Shown in pieces: positions 24,598-32,032 of a stretch of 64,000 nt of DNA. The position numbers and the translations under genes are program-made. Every line of letters begins with the position of its first letter. Position 1 is the stretch's first letter. This stretch comes from Micromonospora costi. GTDB taxonomy: Bacteria > Actinomycetota > Actinomycetes > Mycobacteriales > Micromonosporaceae. The notes beneath the pieces were generated by a model, which saw only the letters and a program-made list of their open reading frames with translations, was not told where the DNA came from and did not search any database. Location of the stretch: contig NZ_RBAN01000002.1 in the NCBI RefSeq assembly GCF_003626655.1, positions 992,001 to 1,056,000 on the forward strand. Reading direction: 5' to 3'.

Positions 24598-25136
24598 CAG
24601 CGGCCGGCCGTGACGACGCTGGCGGGCGCCGGCAGCGCGCGCACCTGGGCGGCGGCCCGCTTCCCGACGACGGGCAGCACGGAGTCGTGCAGCGCGCCGA
24701 GCAGCCGCAGCCGGCCGCCGAGGTCGGGGGTGGCGGCCATCCGGTCGAGGACCGGCCCGGCCGTCTCCTCGATCTGGTCCATGCCCCTCGCTCGGGGCGT
24801 GTGGTAGACGTGCGCGGCCTCGACGTCGCACAGGGCCTCGTACAGGTCGGCCTCCCACAGCATCGACAGGTCGGCGGTGGTGGTCTCGCCTTCGAGCTGG
24901 TGGACGCCGTGGACGCTGGCGTACAGGACGGCGCGGCGGTGCAGCGACGTGGCCAGCCGGCGGAGCATGTCCGCGCGGTCGCCGGGGTCGACGACCCGCG
25001 CGAGGTGCGCCCTGATGGTGCGGCACTGCGACTCGTGGAAGGCGTACCTGCGCTGGTTCGTGCGGATCTGTGCGCGGCGGGCCAGCCAGCCGCGCAGGCC
25101 GCGACCCGGACGCCCGGGTCGGTACTCTTCGGCCAT
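24597..25136 (-). CDS. Hypothetical helical protein
   Basis: A 179-residue protein. The basic N-terminus (YRPGRPGRGLRGWLARRAQI) leads to an all-helical body with HESQCRTIRAHLARVVDPGD and LWEADLYEALCDVEAAHVYH. No family recognised. It is coupled to the following membrane protein gene by an ATGA overlap and follows the 25266 gene in the operon controlled by operator H. Confidence 0.65.
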   Translation of the reverse strand: MAEEYRPGRPGRGLRGWLARRAQIRTNQRRYAFHESQCRTIRAHLARVVDPGDRADMLRRLATSLHRRAVLYASVHGVHQLEGETTTADLSMLWEADLYEALCDVEAAHVYHTPRARGMDQIEETAGPVLDRMAATPDLGGRLRLLGALHDSVLPVVGKRAAAQVRALPAPASVVTAGR

Positions 25137-25265
25137 GGTTGGCCTCCTTCGGTGGTCGGCCCACCCCGTGCGTCGCTCCAATCGCGACGGTCGGGGTGAG
25201 TCCTCGTGGTTGGGGACTGCGGGGGCGGCCAGGCTTGCCGGCGGGCCGCGCCCGCCAAACCGGGG

Positions 25266-25721
25266 TCAGAGCTGGGTCAGAACGACCGTGAGGGCACCCG
25301 CGGTGAACCCGGCGGCCACGGCGAGCGCCGTGACGATGTAGTGGCGCCGGGTCTTCTGGGCGGCGGCCTCCGCCGCGTCAGCCTCGGCCTCCTCGCGGAC
25401 CTGCTGGTAGCGGCGGGCGAGCCGCAGCAGCTCCGCCAGCGCCCGCTCTGCGTACACGCGGGTGACCGTCTCCCGCCCGACGCGGGTCAGCTTCAGCACG
25501 GTGCGGTCCAGCTCGCCGACGCGAGCGACAAGGCCGGCGTCGAGGGCGACCCGGGCCAGCCACGACACGTCGATGACCCACCGGCCGCCGACGTTGGCGA
25601 CGCGTACGTCCCGGACGGCGGTCAGCATCTCTGCCATTGACTCGGTGACGTCGCCTCGGACGGCCTGGTCGGTAGCGATCTGCTCGACCGTCGGGGCGAG
25701 GGCCTGTGCCTTGCCGGGCAT
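25266..25721 (-). CDS. Membrane-tethered hypothetical protein
   Basis: A 151-residue protein. A soluble N-terminal part (EQIATDQAVRGDVTESMAEM, RWVIDVSWLARVALDAGLVA) precedes a coiled coil (RRYQQVREEAEADAAEAAAQ) and a C-terminal TM segment (YIVTALAVAAGFTAGALTVV), making it a tail-anchored protein. Its ATG overlaps the stop of the gene upstream. Function unknown. Confidence 0.7.
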   Translation of the reverse strand: MPGKAQALAPTVEQIATDQAVRGDVTESMAEMLTAVRDVRVANVGGRWVIDVSWLARVALDAGLVARVGELDRTVLKLTRVGRETVTRVYAERALAELLRLARRYQQVREEAEADAAEAAAQKTRRHYIVTALAVAAGFTAGALTVVLTQL

Positions 25722-25909
25722 CAGGCGATGCCCAGCTGCGACGCGGCGATGGCGGCCCGGTCGGCGGTCTGCCGGGACGGCCGGCGCGGCTTCACCCGGC
25801 GGGTGACCGGGGTGCCGTCGTCGGCGGTGACCTCGACGGTGACGGCGCGGCGGACGCTGCGGGCGGCGACGCGGGCGGCCCGGCGAGTGGTGGCTGTGAG
25901 GCGGTCCAT
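25721..25909 (-). CDS. Small basic hypothetical protein
   Basis: A 62-residue, strongly basic protein (DRLTATTRRAARVAARSVRR, then DGTPVTRRVKPRRPSRQTAD). It could bind nucleic acid or be a small structural protein. TGATG overlap with the next gene. Second gene of the operon controlled by operator H. Confidence 0.6.
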   Translation of the reverse strand: MDRLTATTRRAARVAARSVRRAVTVEVTADDGTPVTRRVKPRRPSRQTADRAAIAASQLGIA

Positions 25910-26018
25910 GACGTGCTCCTGACGTGGGTTGATGGACGCGTTCAGGTGGGCCGCCGGCCCTGCCCCTTGCGGGACCGGCGGATGCTGCTGGTGGGTGAGG
26001 TCGCCGGGGTCTGGCTGG

Positions 26019-26438
26019 TCAGAGGACCGAGCCGTAGACCGCGTCGGCGAGCGCGTTGAGCTCGGCGGTGGCGCTGGACAGGTCGGAGGTGAAGGCCAGG
26101 CGCTCGACGCGGTCGAGGGCCCGGTCCAGCTCGTTCACGCGGGGCTCGTAGCCGGCCCGGCCGCGCAGCGGGGCGGCGATGTCGACCAGCCGCTCCCGGA
26201 CCTTCTCGGCGATGTCGGCGAGGCTCATGCCGGCCAGGCCGCCGTCGCGGATGTCGCGGTACACCTCGGCGGCGTCGAGCCGGCTGGTGAAGGTGAGGCC
26301 GGACAGTTCGGCGATGCGCTCGGGGCCGGCGAAGGTGTTGAGAGCGACGCCACCGTCGACAGTCAGGCTGGCGACGAGGGTGAGCGTGCCGGCGGCGGTG
26401 GTGTGGGCCTCGCCGGGCTTGGTGAGCTTGGTGACCAT
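26019..26438 (-). CDS. Hypothetical protein, first gene of the operator H operon
   Basis: A 139-residue protein with a beta-rich N-terminal half (TLTLVASLTVDGGVALNTFA) and a helical C-terminal half (RVNELDRALDRVERLAFTSD). ATG 26438 has GGGAGAGG about 9 nt upstream. The operator (26494-26518) lies 56 nt upstream, further than in the other operons, and the intervening DNA carries one arm of an inverted repeat. Function unknown. Confidence 0.65.
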   Translation of the reverse strand: MVTKLTKPGEAHTTAAGTLTLVASLTVDGGVALNTFAGPERIAELSGLTFTSRLDAAEVYRDIRDGGLAGMSLADIAEKVRERLVDIAAPLRGRAGYEPRVNELDRALDRVERLAFTSDLSSATAELNALADAVYGSVL

Positions 26439-26493
26439 GTCGGGGACCTCTCCCGATCGTGGGGCCGGTGGTGTTGGTAGCACCGCTCCGAAC

Positions 26494-26518
26494 CGCGATA
26501 GCTCTTACAACTACCAAG
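26494..26518 (-). promoter_or_regulatory. Shared operator dyad, site H
   Basis: Minus strand CTTGGTAG-N9-CTATCGCG, with TTGTAAGAG in the spacer; the right arm is degenerate. It drives the six-gene minus-strand operon from 26438 to 24081. Confidence 0.7.
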
Positions 26519-26597
26519 TTACGGGCAGGGTTTGCCCACGTCAACCGACTTGCCCAACATGGTTGGAACTTTCTGGAAGCTGTGTGATGATCGGGAC

Positions 26598-26834
26598 ATG
26601 ACCGACCACCAGGCCCGACTACAGGAGACGGGTGAGGCGTATCAGCGAGCCAAAGAAGAGGCGAAGCAAATCGTCCGGAAGCCCCGCGACGAACTCGCCG
26701 AAGCAGCGCGCCAGGCATACGCCGACGGCGTGAAGAAGGCCGACATCCTGCGATGGAGCGGCCACGCCTGGTCCGACACCTGGCTCAACACCATCCTCGA
26801 TGGCGTCGAGCGAAAGACCGACCAGACGACCTGA
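26598..26834 (+). CDS. Small charged protein with HTH-like C-terminus
   Basis: A 78-residue protein. A long charged helix (RLQETGEAYQRAKEEAKQIV) is followed by DELAEAARQAYADGVKKADILRWS-type residues that look like a helix-turn-helix (ADGVKKADILRWSGHAWSD). Proteins like this act as small regulators next to replication genes. It lies just upstream of the initiator candidate and is flanked by a 16-bp inverted repeat, so it may regulate that region. ATG 26598 chosen; 26559 is the alternative. Confidence 0.65.
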   Translation: MTDHQARLQETGEAYQRAKEEAKQIVRKPRDELAEAARQAYADGVKKADILRWSGHAWSDTWLNTILDGVERKTDQTT

Positions 26835-26989
26835 CCGACACCAGAAATGGTGCGGCCCGGACGGTGCTACCAACACCGCTACCCGGGCCGACTAACCCAG
26901 AGAGGCCCTGGGCTGTGCACGAGGGTAACAACACCGCTACCCCGACCGCGTGTTCGATCAACGACACCACGCGGGACGGGCGGTAGCCC

Positions 26990-27793
26990 ATGGGGTTCAA
27001 GCTCCGCCGCGAGATCCGCGACCACCTGCCGCCAGGTCTCCTCACGGCCAACGAACGGTGCGTCGTGCTCGAACTCGCGGACTACTGCAACGACGACACC
27101 CGCGCCGGAGCCCCCGGCGTGGACTGGCTCGCCCAGGCCGCCGATGTGCCCGTAGGCAAGGTCGGCGAAATCCTGGCCCGCGTCGCCCGGAAGTGGACCG
27201 AGCTACGCGTCCCGCTGGGTGTCGGCTCGGACGGGCGGCCGTACTACTCGCGGACCGGCCAGCGCACCAGCTACCGATTCCCGGCCCTCGCCGACTCGCC
27301 TGAGGCACCCCAAAACGGGGGACCTGCCGAGGACGCGGAGGCCCCCCAAAACGGGGGCCCTGAGGTACCCCAGAACGGGGGACCTGAGGCCACCCAAAAC
27401 GGGGGACCTGCCAGCGCGCGGAGGCCCCCCAAAACGGGGGACCCATCTCCTCACCACCCTCAGAGAGAGCCCTCATCTCTCTCCCCCACCGGCGAGAGAG
27501 ACACCGCGCAGCCGAGCATCGCCCACCAGGTGCTCACCGCGGCCGGCGCCGACCCGGCCGAAGCGGACCGGCTGATACCGGTGATCGAGCGGACCTGCAA
27601 CGTCCGCACCCCGGGCGCGTGGTGGCGGGCCGTCGCCGCCGCCGGTGACGGCCGGCAGGTGCTCGACGCCGGCCGCAAGGCCCTCGCCAACCCGGGCCGG
27701 TTCGACCGGCCGCCGGCCGGATCGCCGTACCGTAACCAACCCGACCAGGACTACCTGAGCTGGGCCGACGCAGGATCGGAGGCAGCAGCATGA
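26990..27793 (+). CDS. Winged-helix replication-initiator candidate containing internal iteron-like repeats
   Basis: A 267-residue protein. The first 100 residues (KLRREIRDHLPPGLLTANER, VDWLAQAADVPVGKVGEILA, TGQRTSYRFPAL) look like a winged-helix domain of the kind in phage and plasmid initiators. The middle holds five PQNGG-type repeats, which the DNA encodes as CCCCAAAACGGGGG units. The C-terminal region (VLTAAGADPAEADRLIPVIE, TPGAWWRAVAA) is helical. In lambda-type replicons the origin iterons lie inside the initiator gene, and this gene has that arrangement. It heads a coupled plus-strand operon with the genes at 27790, 27972 and 28241. The initiator role is inferred. Confidence 0.7.
   Translation: MGFKLRREIRDHLPPGLLTANERCVVLELADYCNDDTRAGAPGVDWLAQAADVPVGKVGEILARVARKWTELRVPLGVGSDGRPYYSRTGQRTSYRFPALADSPEAPQNGGPAEDAEAPQNGGPEVPQNGGPEATQNGGPASARRPPKTGDPSPHHPQREPSSLSPTGERDTAQPSIAHQVLTAAGADPAEADRLIPVIERTCNVRTPGAWWRAVAAAGDGRQVLDAGRKALANPGRFDRPPAGSPYRNQPDQDYLSWADAGSEAAA
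27308..27440 (+). repeat. Five iteron-like CCCCAAAACGGGGG repeats
   Basis: Copies at 27308-27321, 27344-27357, 27368-27381 (one A to G), 27392-27405 (first C to A) and 27427-27440. Start-to-start spacing is 36, 24, 24 and 35 bp, close to multiples of 12. Each unit has CCCC and GGGG arms around AAAAC, and most are followed by GACC(T). They lie in frame inside the initiator candidate gene. Confidence 0.85.
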
Positions 27794-27975
27794 CCACACC
27801 GCCGACGCCGACCCGCGGCCCACTGGTCCGCGACCTGGTCGCGGACCTCGGCGACGCCGTCGAGGACTACGAACGCGTCACCGCCGACCCCGATGGCGAG
27901 GTCAACGAGGCCGCGCAGCGCGTCGCTGACGCCTGCGTGGCACTGCGCAAGGCACGAGGCTGGGTGACCCGATGA
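27790..27975 (+). CDS. Small acidic hypothetical protein
   Basis: A 61-residue acidic helical protein (VRDLVADLGDAVEDYERVTA) starting at an ATGA overlap with the initiator candidate. Function unknown; the coupling suggests a role with that gene. Confidence 0.7.
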   Translation: MTTPPTPTRGPLVRDLVADLGDAVEDYERVTADPDGEVNEAAQRVADACVALRKARGWVTR

Positions 27976-28244
27976 ACGAACCTTCGCCGGCCGAGCTGAT
28001 GTCCGCCCTCGACACGGCCGGCTTCACGCTGGCCGGCGAGGGTCGGCACTACCTCCGCTACCACTGGCCGGCCGGCCTACGTGACGGATCCCTCGTCGTG
28101 TTGCGCGACCAGGACGCCCCCGAGTACCCGACGATGGTGGCCGCCCTGATCGCCCAGTTGGACGGTGCCGAGCGGTGCGGCCAAGCCGCGACCGCCGTGC
28201 TCGAACAGCTCGCCCCGACCGTGACACCGAGGAGCCCCGCGTGA
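27972..28244 (+). CDS. Small hypothetical protein
   Basis: A 90-residue protein (MNEPSPAELMSALDTAGFTL, then GRHYLRYHWPAGLRDGSLVV). The N-terminal part resembles short HicA-like or dsRNA-binding-like alpha/beta folds, but I cannot assign it. Its start overlaps the preceding stop and its own stop overlaps the next start as GTGA. Confidence 0.65.
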   Translation: MNEPSPAELMSALDTAGFTLAGEGRHYLRYHWPAGLRDGSLVVLRDQDAPEYPTMVAALIAQLDGAERCGQAATAVLEQLAPTVTPRSPA

Positions 28245-28738
28245 CACCTGGATACCTGGCCGGCATGCTCGTCGACCTGCTCCCCCGCTCCGCGCACCCC
28301 GGCGTCGCTGCGGTCGAGCCGTGGCGGGGAATCACCGGCGGGGAGGACGAACGCGGCCTGGTGGTGCGGTTCCGCGACGGCGCCCAGTTCGGGCTGAAGG
28401 TGGTAGCCGGGTCCCCGAACGGCGGGAGCCCGACGGGTCCGGACGAGTACGAGCCGGCTGGCGGGCCGCCCGGGGACGTGTCCGGGGTCGGCGGGGACGG
28501 CCCGACCGGGGCAGAGGCGTTCGCCGGCTACCTCGCCGCCGTGGTCGAGGCAGCGGGGCACCCGGAGGTCACCGCGGCGCTGACGTCGCAGACCGAGATT
28601 TCTCAGCCGATGCAGCGGTCTGTGCGGGTCGACCTGGTCGACGGGAAGGTGCTGCTGGTGCTGTTCGCCCGCGCGGCCGGCCCGGGTGACCGGCGGCTGC
28701 CGGACTGGGACGTGTCGAAGTGGGGAGCTATGGCCTGA
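28241..28738 (+). CDS. Hypothetical protein
   Basis: A 165-residue protein starting at GTG 28241, coupled to the gene before it by a GTGA overlap. The sequence is an acidic, Gly/Pro-rich soluble protein with a central low-complexity stretch (GSPNGGSPTGPDEYEPAGG) and a beta-rich end (VRVDLVDGKVLLVLFARAAG). It is convergent with the membrane protein gene at 28728, overlapping by 11 bp. Function unknown. Confidence 0.65.
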   Translation: MTPGYLAGMLVDLLPRSAHPGVAAVEPWRGITGGEDERGLVVRFRDGAQFGLKVVAGSPNGGSPTGPDEYEPAGGPPGDVSGVGGDGPTGAEAFAGYLAAVVEAAGHPEVTAALTSQTEISQPMQRSVRVDLVDGKVLLVLFARAAGPGDRRLPDWDVSKWGAMA

Positions 28739-29141
28739 GCCCACGGGCGCGGCGTTGGAGGACGAGGCGGCGCATCTGCGCCGCCAGCTCGGACGGCGCT
28801 TGCTCAGCGGGTGCAGCGGCGACAGCCTGGCCCGGTCGGGGCTCCTGCCGCGCTTCGGCGAGGAGCCGCAGGAACGCCAGCCAGCCCCACGCCCCGCACA
28901 GCACGACCACAGCGAATCCCCACCACCGCACGTCACCCGGCAGGCCGAGCACCCAGAACGCTGCGGCCAGCACCGCGCTGCGGGCAGCGACACCCGCCCA
29001 CCGCCGCCAGCCGCGCGCCGGATCGCGGAGCACCGTGTACCCGCGCAGCCACCACCAGCAGCCGACCAACAACCCCACGGTCAGCAGCGCGGGCCAGACG
29101 ATGAACAACTTGCGATCCACGTCCCAGCTAAATTTCAGCAC
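28728..29141 (-). CDS. Membrane protein with three TM segments
   Basis: A 137-residue protein with hydrophobic segments LFIVWPALLTVGLLVGCWWW, AGVAARSAVLAAAFWVLGL and WWGFAVVVLCGAWGWLAFL and a cytoplasmic, charged C-terminus. GTG 29141 is chosen because it directly precedes the first TM region. The gene is divergent from the 29239 gene. No family recognised. Confidence 0.7.
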   Translation of the reverse strand: MLKFSWDVDRKLFIVWPALLTVGLLVGCWWWLRGYTVLRDPARGWRRWAGVAARSAVLAAAFWVLGLPGDVRWWGFAVVVLCGAWGWLAFLRLLAEARQEPRPGQAVAAAPAEQAPSELAAQMRRLVLQRRARGLRP

Positions 29142-29238
29142 GGTTGGATTCTCGCCGGTCGACGTCCGCTCGCGGGCCCCCCGAACGTCGCTTGTCCGCC
29201 GTACCCTCCACAGACAACGGCCGGGAAGGGGTGGGCGG

Positions 29239-29595
29239 ATGAGCATCGACTACGACGAGAACCCGATGACCGACGACGAGCTGCAAGACGCGGCCAGGCA
29301 CATCGCGGAGCGGTTCACGGACCACGACAGCCGGTTCCTGGCGTTGATGACGCCGGAGGAGCGCGCCGGCCACATCCGCGCCCTGTGGATGCTGTACCAC
29401 CACATCGACCGGATCTGGGAAGCCCCGAAGAAGGCCGGCGGCCCGCACCCGGTCGAGCTGGGCGGGTACGGCGCGGTCGCCGGGCTCCGGGACATGGTGG
29501 ACGCGTTGATCGGTCACGCCGAGCAGGTGCAGCACGACGCCGGGGACGAGCCGGAGCGCTACTCCGCTCAGATGGTCGTCGAGACCATCGAATGA
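29239..29595 (+). CDS. Hypothetical acidic helical protein
   Basis: A 118-residue helical protein (DDELQDAARHIAERFTDHDS, ALWMLYHHIDRIWEAPKKAG). ATG 29239 has a GGGAAGGGG SD. The stop overlaps the start of the endonuclease VII gene, so the two are coupled. Function unknown. Confidence 0.7.
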   Translation: MSIDYDENPMTDDELQDAARHIAERFTDHDSRFLALMTPEERAGHIRALWMLYHHIDRIWEAPKKAGGPHPVELGGYGAVAGLRDMVDALIGHAEQVQHDAGDEPERYSAQMVVETIE

Positions 29596-30110
29596 TGCCG
29601 CGGGCAGGTCCACGGGTCGTCGAGGTTCGAGGCGACGACCCGTGGCAGGTGTGTTCGCTCGCGCTTCCGGTCCGCGCGTTGGGCCGACATCGGATCACCG
29701 CCGACCGGTACCGCGAGCTGCGCGCCGCCCAGGACGGAGTGTGCGCGATCTGCCAGCAGGCGAACCTACGCGGTCCCGGCGCCGTTCCCCTCTACATCGA
29801 TCACGACCACGTCTGCTGCCCCGACCACCACCGCACCTGCGGCCAGTGCATCCGCGGCCTGCTGTGCTCCGGCTGCAACGGCTCGCTCGGAGAGTTGGAG
29901 CTGTGGGGCCGCCTGCCGTACGGCGATGACGGGACGTGGGAGGCGGCTGCGTTGCGGTACCTGGCCGGGGCCGGCTGCGACCCGTTCGACCCGCAGCGGC
30001 GGCAGGCGGTTGAAAGCCGACACCGCGAGCGGGTCGCGAAGTGGTCGGAGCCGTGCCGCTGCCGCGTCTGCCGCCCCGCCGAGCCGCCACCGGATGACGT
30101 AACTCGGTAG
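29592..30110 (+). CDS. Recombination endonuclease VII-family (HNH-like) nuclease
   Basis: A 172-residue protein. The core reads DGVCAICQQANLRGPGAVPL, YIDHDHVCC, CIRGLLCSGCNGSLG, the zinc-binding Cys pairs and DHDH of the endonuclease VII family. Enzymes of this family resolve branched DNA in T4; relatives in phages and elements also cut mismatched DNA. A C-terminal CRCRVCRP adds another possible zinc site. Its start overlaps the stop of 29239-29595. Operator site I overlaps its stop codon. Confidence 0.85.
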   Translation: MMPRAGPRVVEVRGDDPWQVCSLALPVRALGRHRITADRYRELRAAQDGVCAICQQANLRGPGAVPLYIDHDHVCCPDHHRTCGQCIRGLLCSGCNGSLGELELWGRLPYGDDGTWEAAALRYLAGAGCDPFDPQRRQAVESRHRERVAKWSEPCRCRVCRPAEPPPDDVTR

Positions 30111-30127
30111 TTGTTATTGCCACCGCG
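30103..30127 (+). promoter_or_regulatory. Shared operator-like site I
   Basis: CTCGGTAG-N9-CCACCGCG with a TTGTTATTG spacer. The left arm and spacer match the family and the right arm is degenerate. It overlaps the stop codon of the endonuclease VII gene and could drive the 38-codon frame at 30259. Confidence 0.45.
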
Positions 30128-30258
30128 CCAGGGTTGCCGTACCGTCGGTGATGTCAGCGCTACTCGGCGGGCGGGCCGGTGGACGGAAACTCCGTTGCTG
30201 GTTTGCCCGCCGGGAGCCTACGGTCTTCACGAACCGATCCACTGAGGAGTAGCCGGTC

Positions 30259-30375
30259 ATGATGCGCCACACGACCCCAGAACCGCAGCAGCGGGTGTCG
30301 CTGCGCGGTGGGTGGTGCGTGGACATCGCCGCAAGCTCCGTCGACAACTTCAAGCTCGGTAGGTGGCGCGGCTGA
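30259..30375 (+). CDS. 38-residue microprotein candidate
   Basis: ATG 30259 follows GAGGAG at 9 nt and opens a 38-cod­on frame (MMRHTTPEPQQRVSLRGGWC then VDIAASSVDNFKLGRWRG). It lies between operator-like site I and a strong terminator at 30398, so it would form a complete short transcription unit upstream of the tRNA array. No family is recognised. Confidence 0.45.
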   Translation: MMRHTTPEPQQRVSLRGGWCVDIAASSVDNFKLGRWRG

Positions 30376-30397
30376 CCGCGAGTCCCCCAGGACACGG

Positions 30398-30435
30398 AAG
30401 CCGCCCACCCAGCCAAGGGGTAGGGCGGCTTTCTC
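30398..30435 (+). terminator. Rho-independent terminator before the tRNA array
   Basis: AAGCCGCCC at 30398-30406 pairs perfectly with GGGCGGCTT at 30423-30431, with a 16-nt loop and TTTCTCGTTCT following. It separates the microprotein unit from the first tRNA. Confidence 0.8.
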
Positions 30436-30454
30436 GTTCTCGGCACAAGTCCAT

Positions 30455-30526
30455 AGGGGTGTAGCTCAGCGGCAGAGCAGCGATCTCCAAAGTCGTGAAG
30501 CGCAGGTTCGAGTCCTGTCACCCCTG
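30455..30526 (+). tRNA. tRNA-Trp(CCA)
   Basis: Full cloverleaf with 7-bp acceptor AGGGGTG/CACCCCT, loop CTCCAAA with anticodon CCA and T-loop TTCGAGT. First gene of the array. No encoded 3' CCA. Confidence 0.9.
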
Positions 30527-30646
30527 CTCAACGTCCCGGCCCTCGCGGTCGGCTCGGCGATGATCATTGAGAACTCCACAGCGGATGGCATACAGACGAC
30601 ACCCGGCCGGCGGCAGCACCGCCGTCGCCGGCCGGGGAGTCGGAAT

Positions 30647-30719
30647 GGGCTTGTGGCGCAGCTGGTAGCGCGCCGCTCTGGCAGAGCGGAGGTCCCCGGT
30701 TCGAACCCGGGCAGGTCCA
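30647..30719 (+). tRNA. tRNA-Ala(GGC)
   Basis: Acceptor GGGCTTG/CAGGTCC includes the G3-U70 pair that identifies alanine tRNAs. Loop CTGGCAG gives anticodon GGC; discriminator A. Confidence 0.9.
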
Positions 30720-30727
30720 CACATCAT

Positions 30728-30800
30728 GCCCACCAAGCTCAGGTGGTAGAGCGCGCCCCTGAAAAGGGCGAGGCTCCCGGTTCGACGCCGGGGGTGGGCA
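30728..30800 (+). tRNA. tRNA-Phe(GAA)
   Basis: Acceptor GCCCACC/GGTGGGC, anticodon loop CTGAAAA (GAA), T-loop TTCGACG, discriminator A. Confidence 0.9.
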
Positions 30801-30850
30801 CGTTGGCGGGGTCCGCTGGCTGCGGACGGCGGAACCCCGCCAGCTCCAAT

Positions 30851-30925
30851 CGGCCGTTGGAGCTGCCTGGAAAGCTCGTCACGCTCTCAACGTGAAGATC
30901 ACGGGTTCAAATCCCGTACGGCCGA
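30851..30925 (+). tRNA. tRNA-Glu(CTC)
   Basis: Acceptor CGGCCGT/ACGGCCG, anticodon stem TCACG/CGTGA with loop CTCTCAA (CTC), T-loop TTCAAAT. A C1-G72 pair is unusual for Glu. Confidence 0.85.
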
Positions 30926-30937
30926 CGCAACGCCCAT

Positions 30938-31010
30938 GCGGTCCTGGTGAACTCGGCGGACACGCCGGTCTTCCAAACCGGAGAAGCGGGTTCGATGCCC
31001 GCGGGCCGCT
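30938..31010 (+). tRNA. tRNA-Gly(TCC)
   Basis: Acceptor GCGGTCC/GGGCCGC, loop CTTCCAA (TCC), T-arm GCGGG-TTCGATG-CCCGC, discriminator T as expected for glycine. Confidence 0.9.
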
Positions 31011-31145
31011 CGGAGGGCAGGGAAAGGGGGCGGCGGACGCCGCGAAACCCGAGGCCGGGTTGCGCAGCCCGGTCAACGGCCGCGCGGGGTCGCTCCCCGT
31101 GGCAGCGCGGAAGGTCACCGCCCCTGCTCCCTGCCCCGACCACGA
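31011..31145. other. Unassigned spacer in the tRNA array
   Basis: A 135-bp GC-rich stretch with short hairpins (for example CGGGG-TCGCT-CCCCG near 31088) but no T-loop motif and no cloverleaf. It may be a decayed tRNA; I could not reconstruct one. Confidence 0.4.
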
Positions 31146-31217
31146 TGGGGGCTCGGCTAATCGGCAGGCCGCCTGATTTTGGCTCAGGTCGTGGGGGTTC
31201 GAGTCCTCCGTCCTCAG
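31146..31217 (+). tRNA. tRNA-Gln(TTG)
   Basis: Acceptor TGGGGGC/GTCCTCA (two G-U pairs), anticodon stem CCTGA/TCAGG with loop TTTTGGC (TTG), discriminator G. Confidence 0.85.
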
Positions 31218-31222
31218 CTCTC

Positions 31223-31297
31223 GCCCTGCTACCCCAACTGGCACGAGGGCGCCAGCTCAAACCTGGTGTGTTGGCGGTTCGAGTCCGTCGCAGGGCA
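31223..31297 (+). tRNA. tRNA with Leu anticodon CAA but short variable loop
   Basis: Acceptor GCCCTGC/GCAGGGC, anticodon stem GCCAG/CTGGT with loop CTCAAAC (CAA), A14 and discriminator A73 as in tRNA-Leu. The variable region is only about 5 nt (GTGTT), whereas bacterial tRNA-Leu is class II with a long arm. D-stem CCC/GGG is shared with the tRNA at 32113. Charging identity uncertain. Confidence 0.8.
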
Positions 31298-31302
31298 CTC
31301 AT

Positions 31303-31377
31303 GCCGTCGTAACTCAGCCTGGCCAGAGCGCCGACCTGGTACGTCGGAGGCCGCCGGTTCGAATCCGGCCGTCGGCT
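31303..31377 (+). tRNA. tRNA-Thr(GGT)
   Basis: Acceptor GCCGTCG/CGTCGGC with one T-T mismatch, anticodon stem CCGAC/GTCGG with loop CTGGTAC (GGT). A 3' CCA follows the discriminator. Confidence 0.85.
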
Positions 31378-31381
31378 CCAT

Positions 31382-31454
31382 GCGGTTGTAGCGCAGTTGG
31401 TAGCGCGCCACCTTGCCATGGTGGAGGTCGCCGGTTCGAACCCGGTCAGCCGCT
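31382..31454 (+). tRNA. tRNA-Gly(GCC)
   Basis: Acceptor GCGGTTG/CAGCCGC, anticodon stem CCACC/GGTGG with loop TTGCCAT (GCC), discriminator T. Confidence 0.9.
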
Positions 31455-31554
31455 CTCGTTGACAGATCATCTGTCAATTCGTCAACCACCGTTGGAACGT
31501 CACCCCGGCGCTCCAACACCACCGCCGGTCCAGTTGGAAGAAGGGAGGGACCTG

Positions 31555-31998
31555 GTGGACGTCGTACTTGTCATCAACGCCGACCTCGGGCCCCTCCACC
31601 GGGTCACCGTCGCCCACGCGATCCGGATGCTGTGCCGCCGGGTCGCCGAGATCCACGAAGCCGAGCCGGACCGGCTCATCGGCGTGTTCCCCATGCCGAA
31701 GGTCGTGCGGCTCGTCCGTTACGTGGTCACCCGGTGGCGGTACAGCAAGGGTCCCGCCTGGTCGAAGTCGGGCGTGCTGGCCCGTGACGGCCGTCGGTGC
31801 GGCTACTGCTCCGGCCCGGCCGCGACCGTCGACCACATCCTGCCCCGCTCGCGGGGTGGGCAGAACACCTGGCGGAACACCGTCAGCGCGTGCGCGCCCT
31901 GCAACCAGGCGAAGGGCGACCGGACCCCGGCCGAGGCCGGCATGGTGCTGCGCATCACGCCGCTTGTGCCGTCGTGGGGGTCGCTGGCGCAGCGCTGA
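31555..31998 (+). CDS. HNH endonuclease inside the tRNA array
   Basis: A 147-residue protein. The N-terminal half (VDVVLVINADLGPLHRVTVA, AIRMLCRRVAEIHEA) precedes an HNH core: LARDGRRCGYCSGPAATVDH, ILPRSRGGQNTWRN and SACAPCNQAKGD, the McrA-like arrangement with zinc Cys pairs and catalytic His. GTG 31555 follows AGGGAGGG at 6-7 nt. It lies between tRNA-Gly(GCC) and tRNA-Gln(CTG), in the same direction as the tRNAs. HNH genes in tRNA arrays are often free-standing homing nucleases; a role in element maintenance or in cutting competitor DNA is inferred. Confidence 0.85.
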   Translation: MDVVLVINADLGPLHRVTVAHAIRMLCRRVAEIHEAEPDRLIGVFPMPKVVRLVRYVVTRWRYSKGPAWSKSGVLARDGRRCGYCSGPAATVDHILPRSRGGQNTWRNTVSACAPCNQAKGDRTPAEAGMVLRITPLVPSWGSLAQR

Positions 31999-32032
31999 CC
32001 CGGCCGGCGGGCCATCACCCCGCCGGCCCCGA

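Larger units (their letters stand above)
26470..26942. repeat. Inverted and direct repeats around the 26598 gene
   Basis: CGGTGCTACCAACACC occurs at 26862-26877 and, inverted, at 26470-26485, flanking the small gene at 26598-26834. The overlapping 13-mer AACACCGCTACCC occurs at 26872-26884 and again at 26930-26942. Their position between operator H and the initiator candidate suggests regulator or origin binding sites. Confidence 0.6.

Noticed and set aside
27308..27440. CRISPR-like array
   Set aside because: Units are only 14 bp, spacing is irregular and they lie inside a coding frame. No cas genes are present.
31011..31145. A 36th tRNA in the array
   Set aside because: No T-loop motif or cloverleaf could be drawn.
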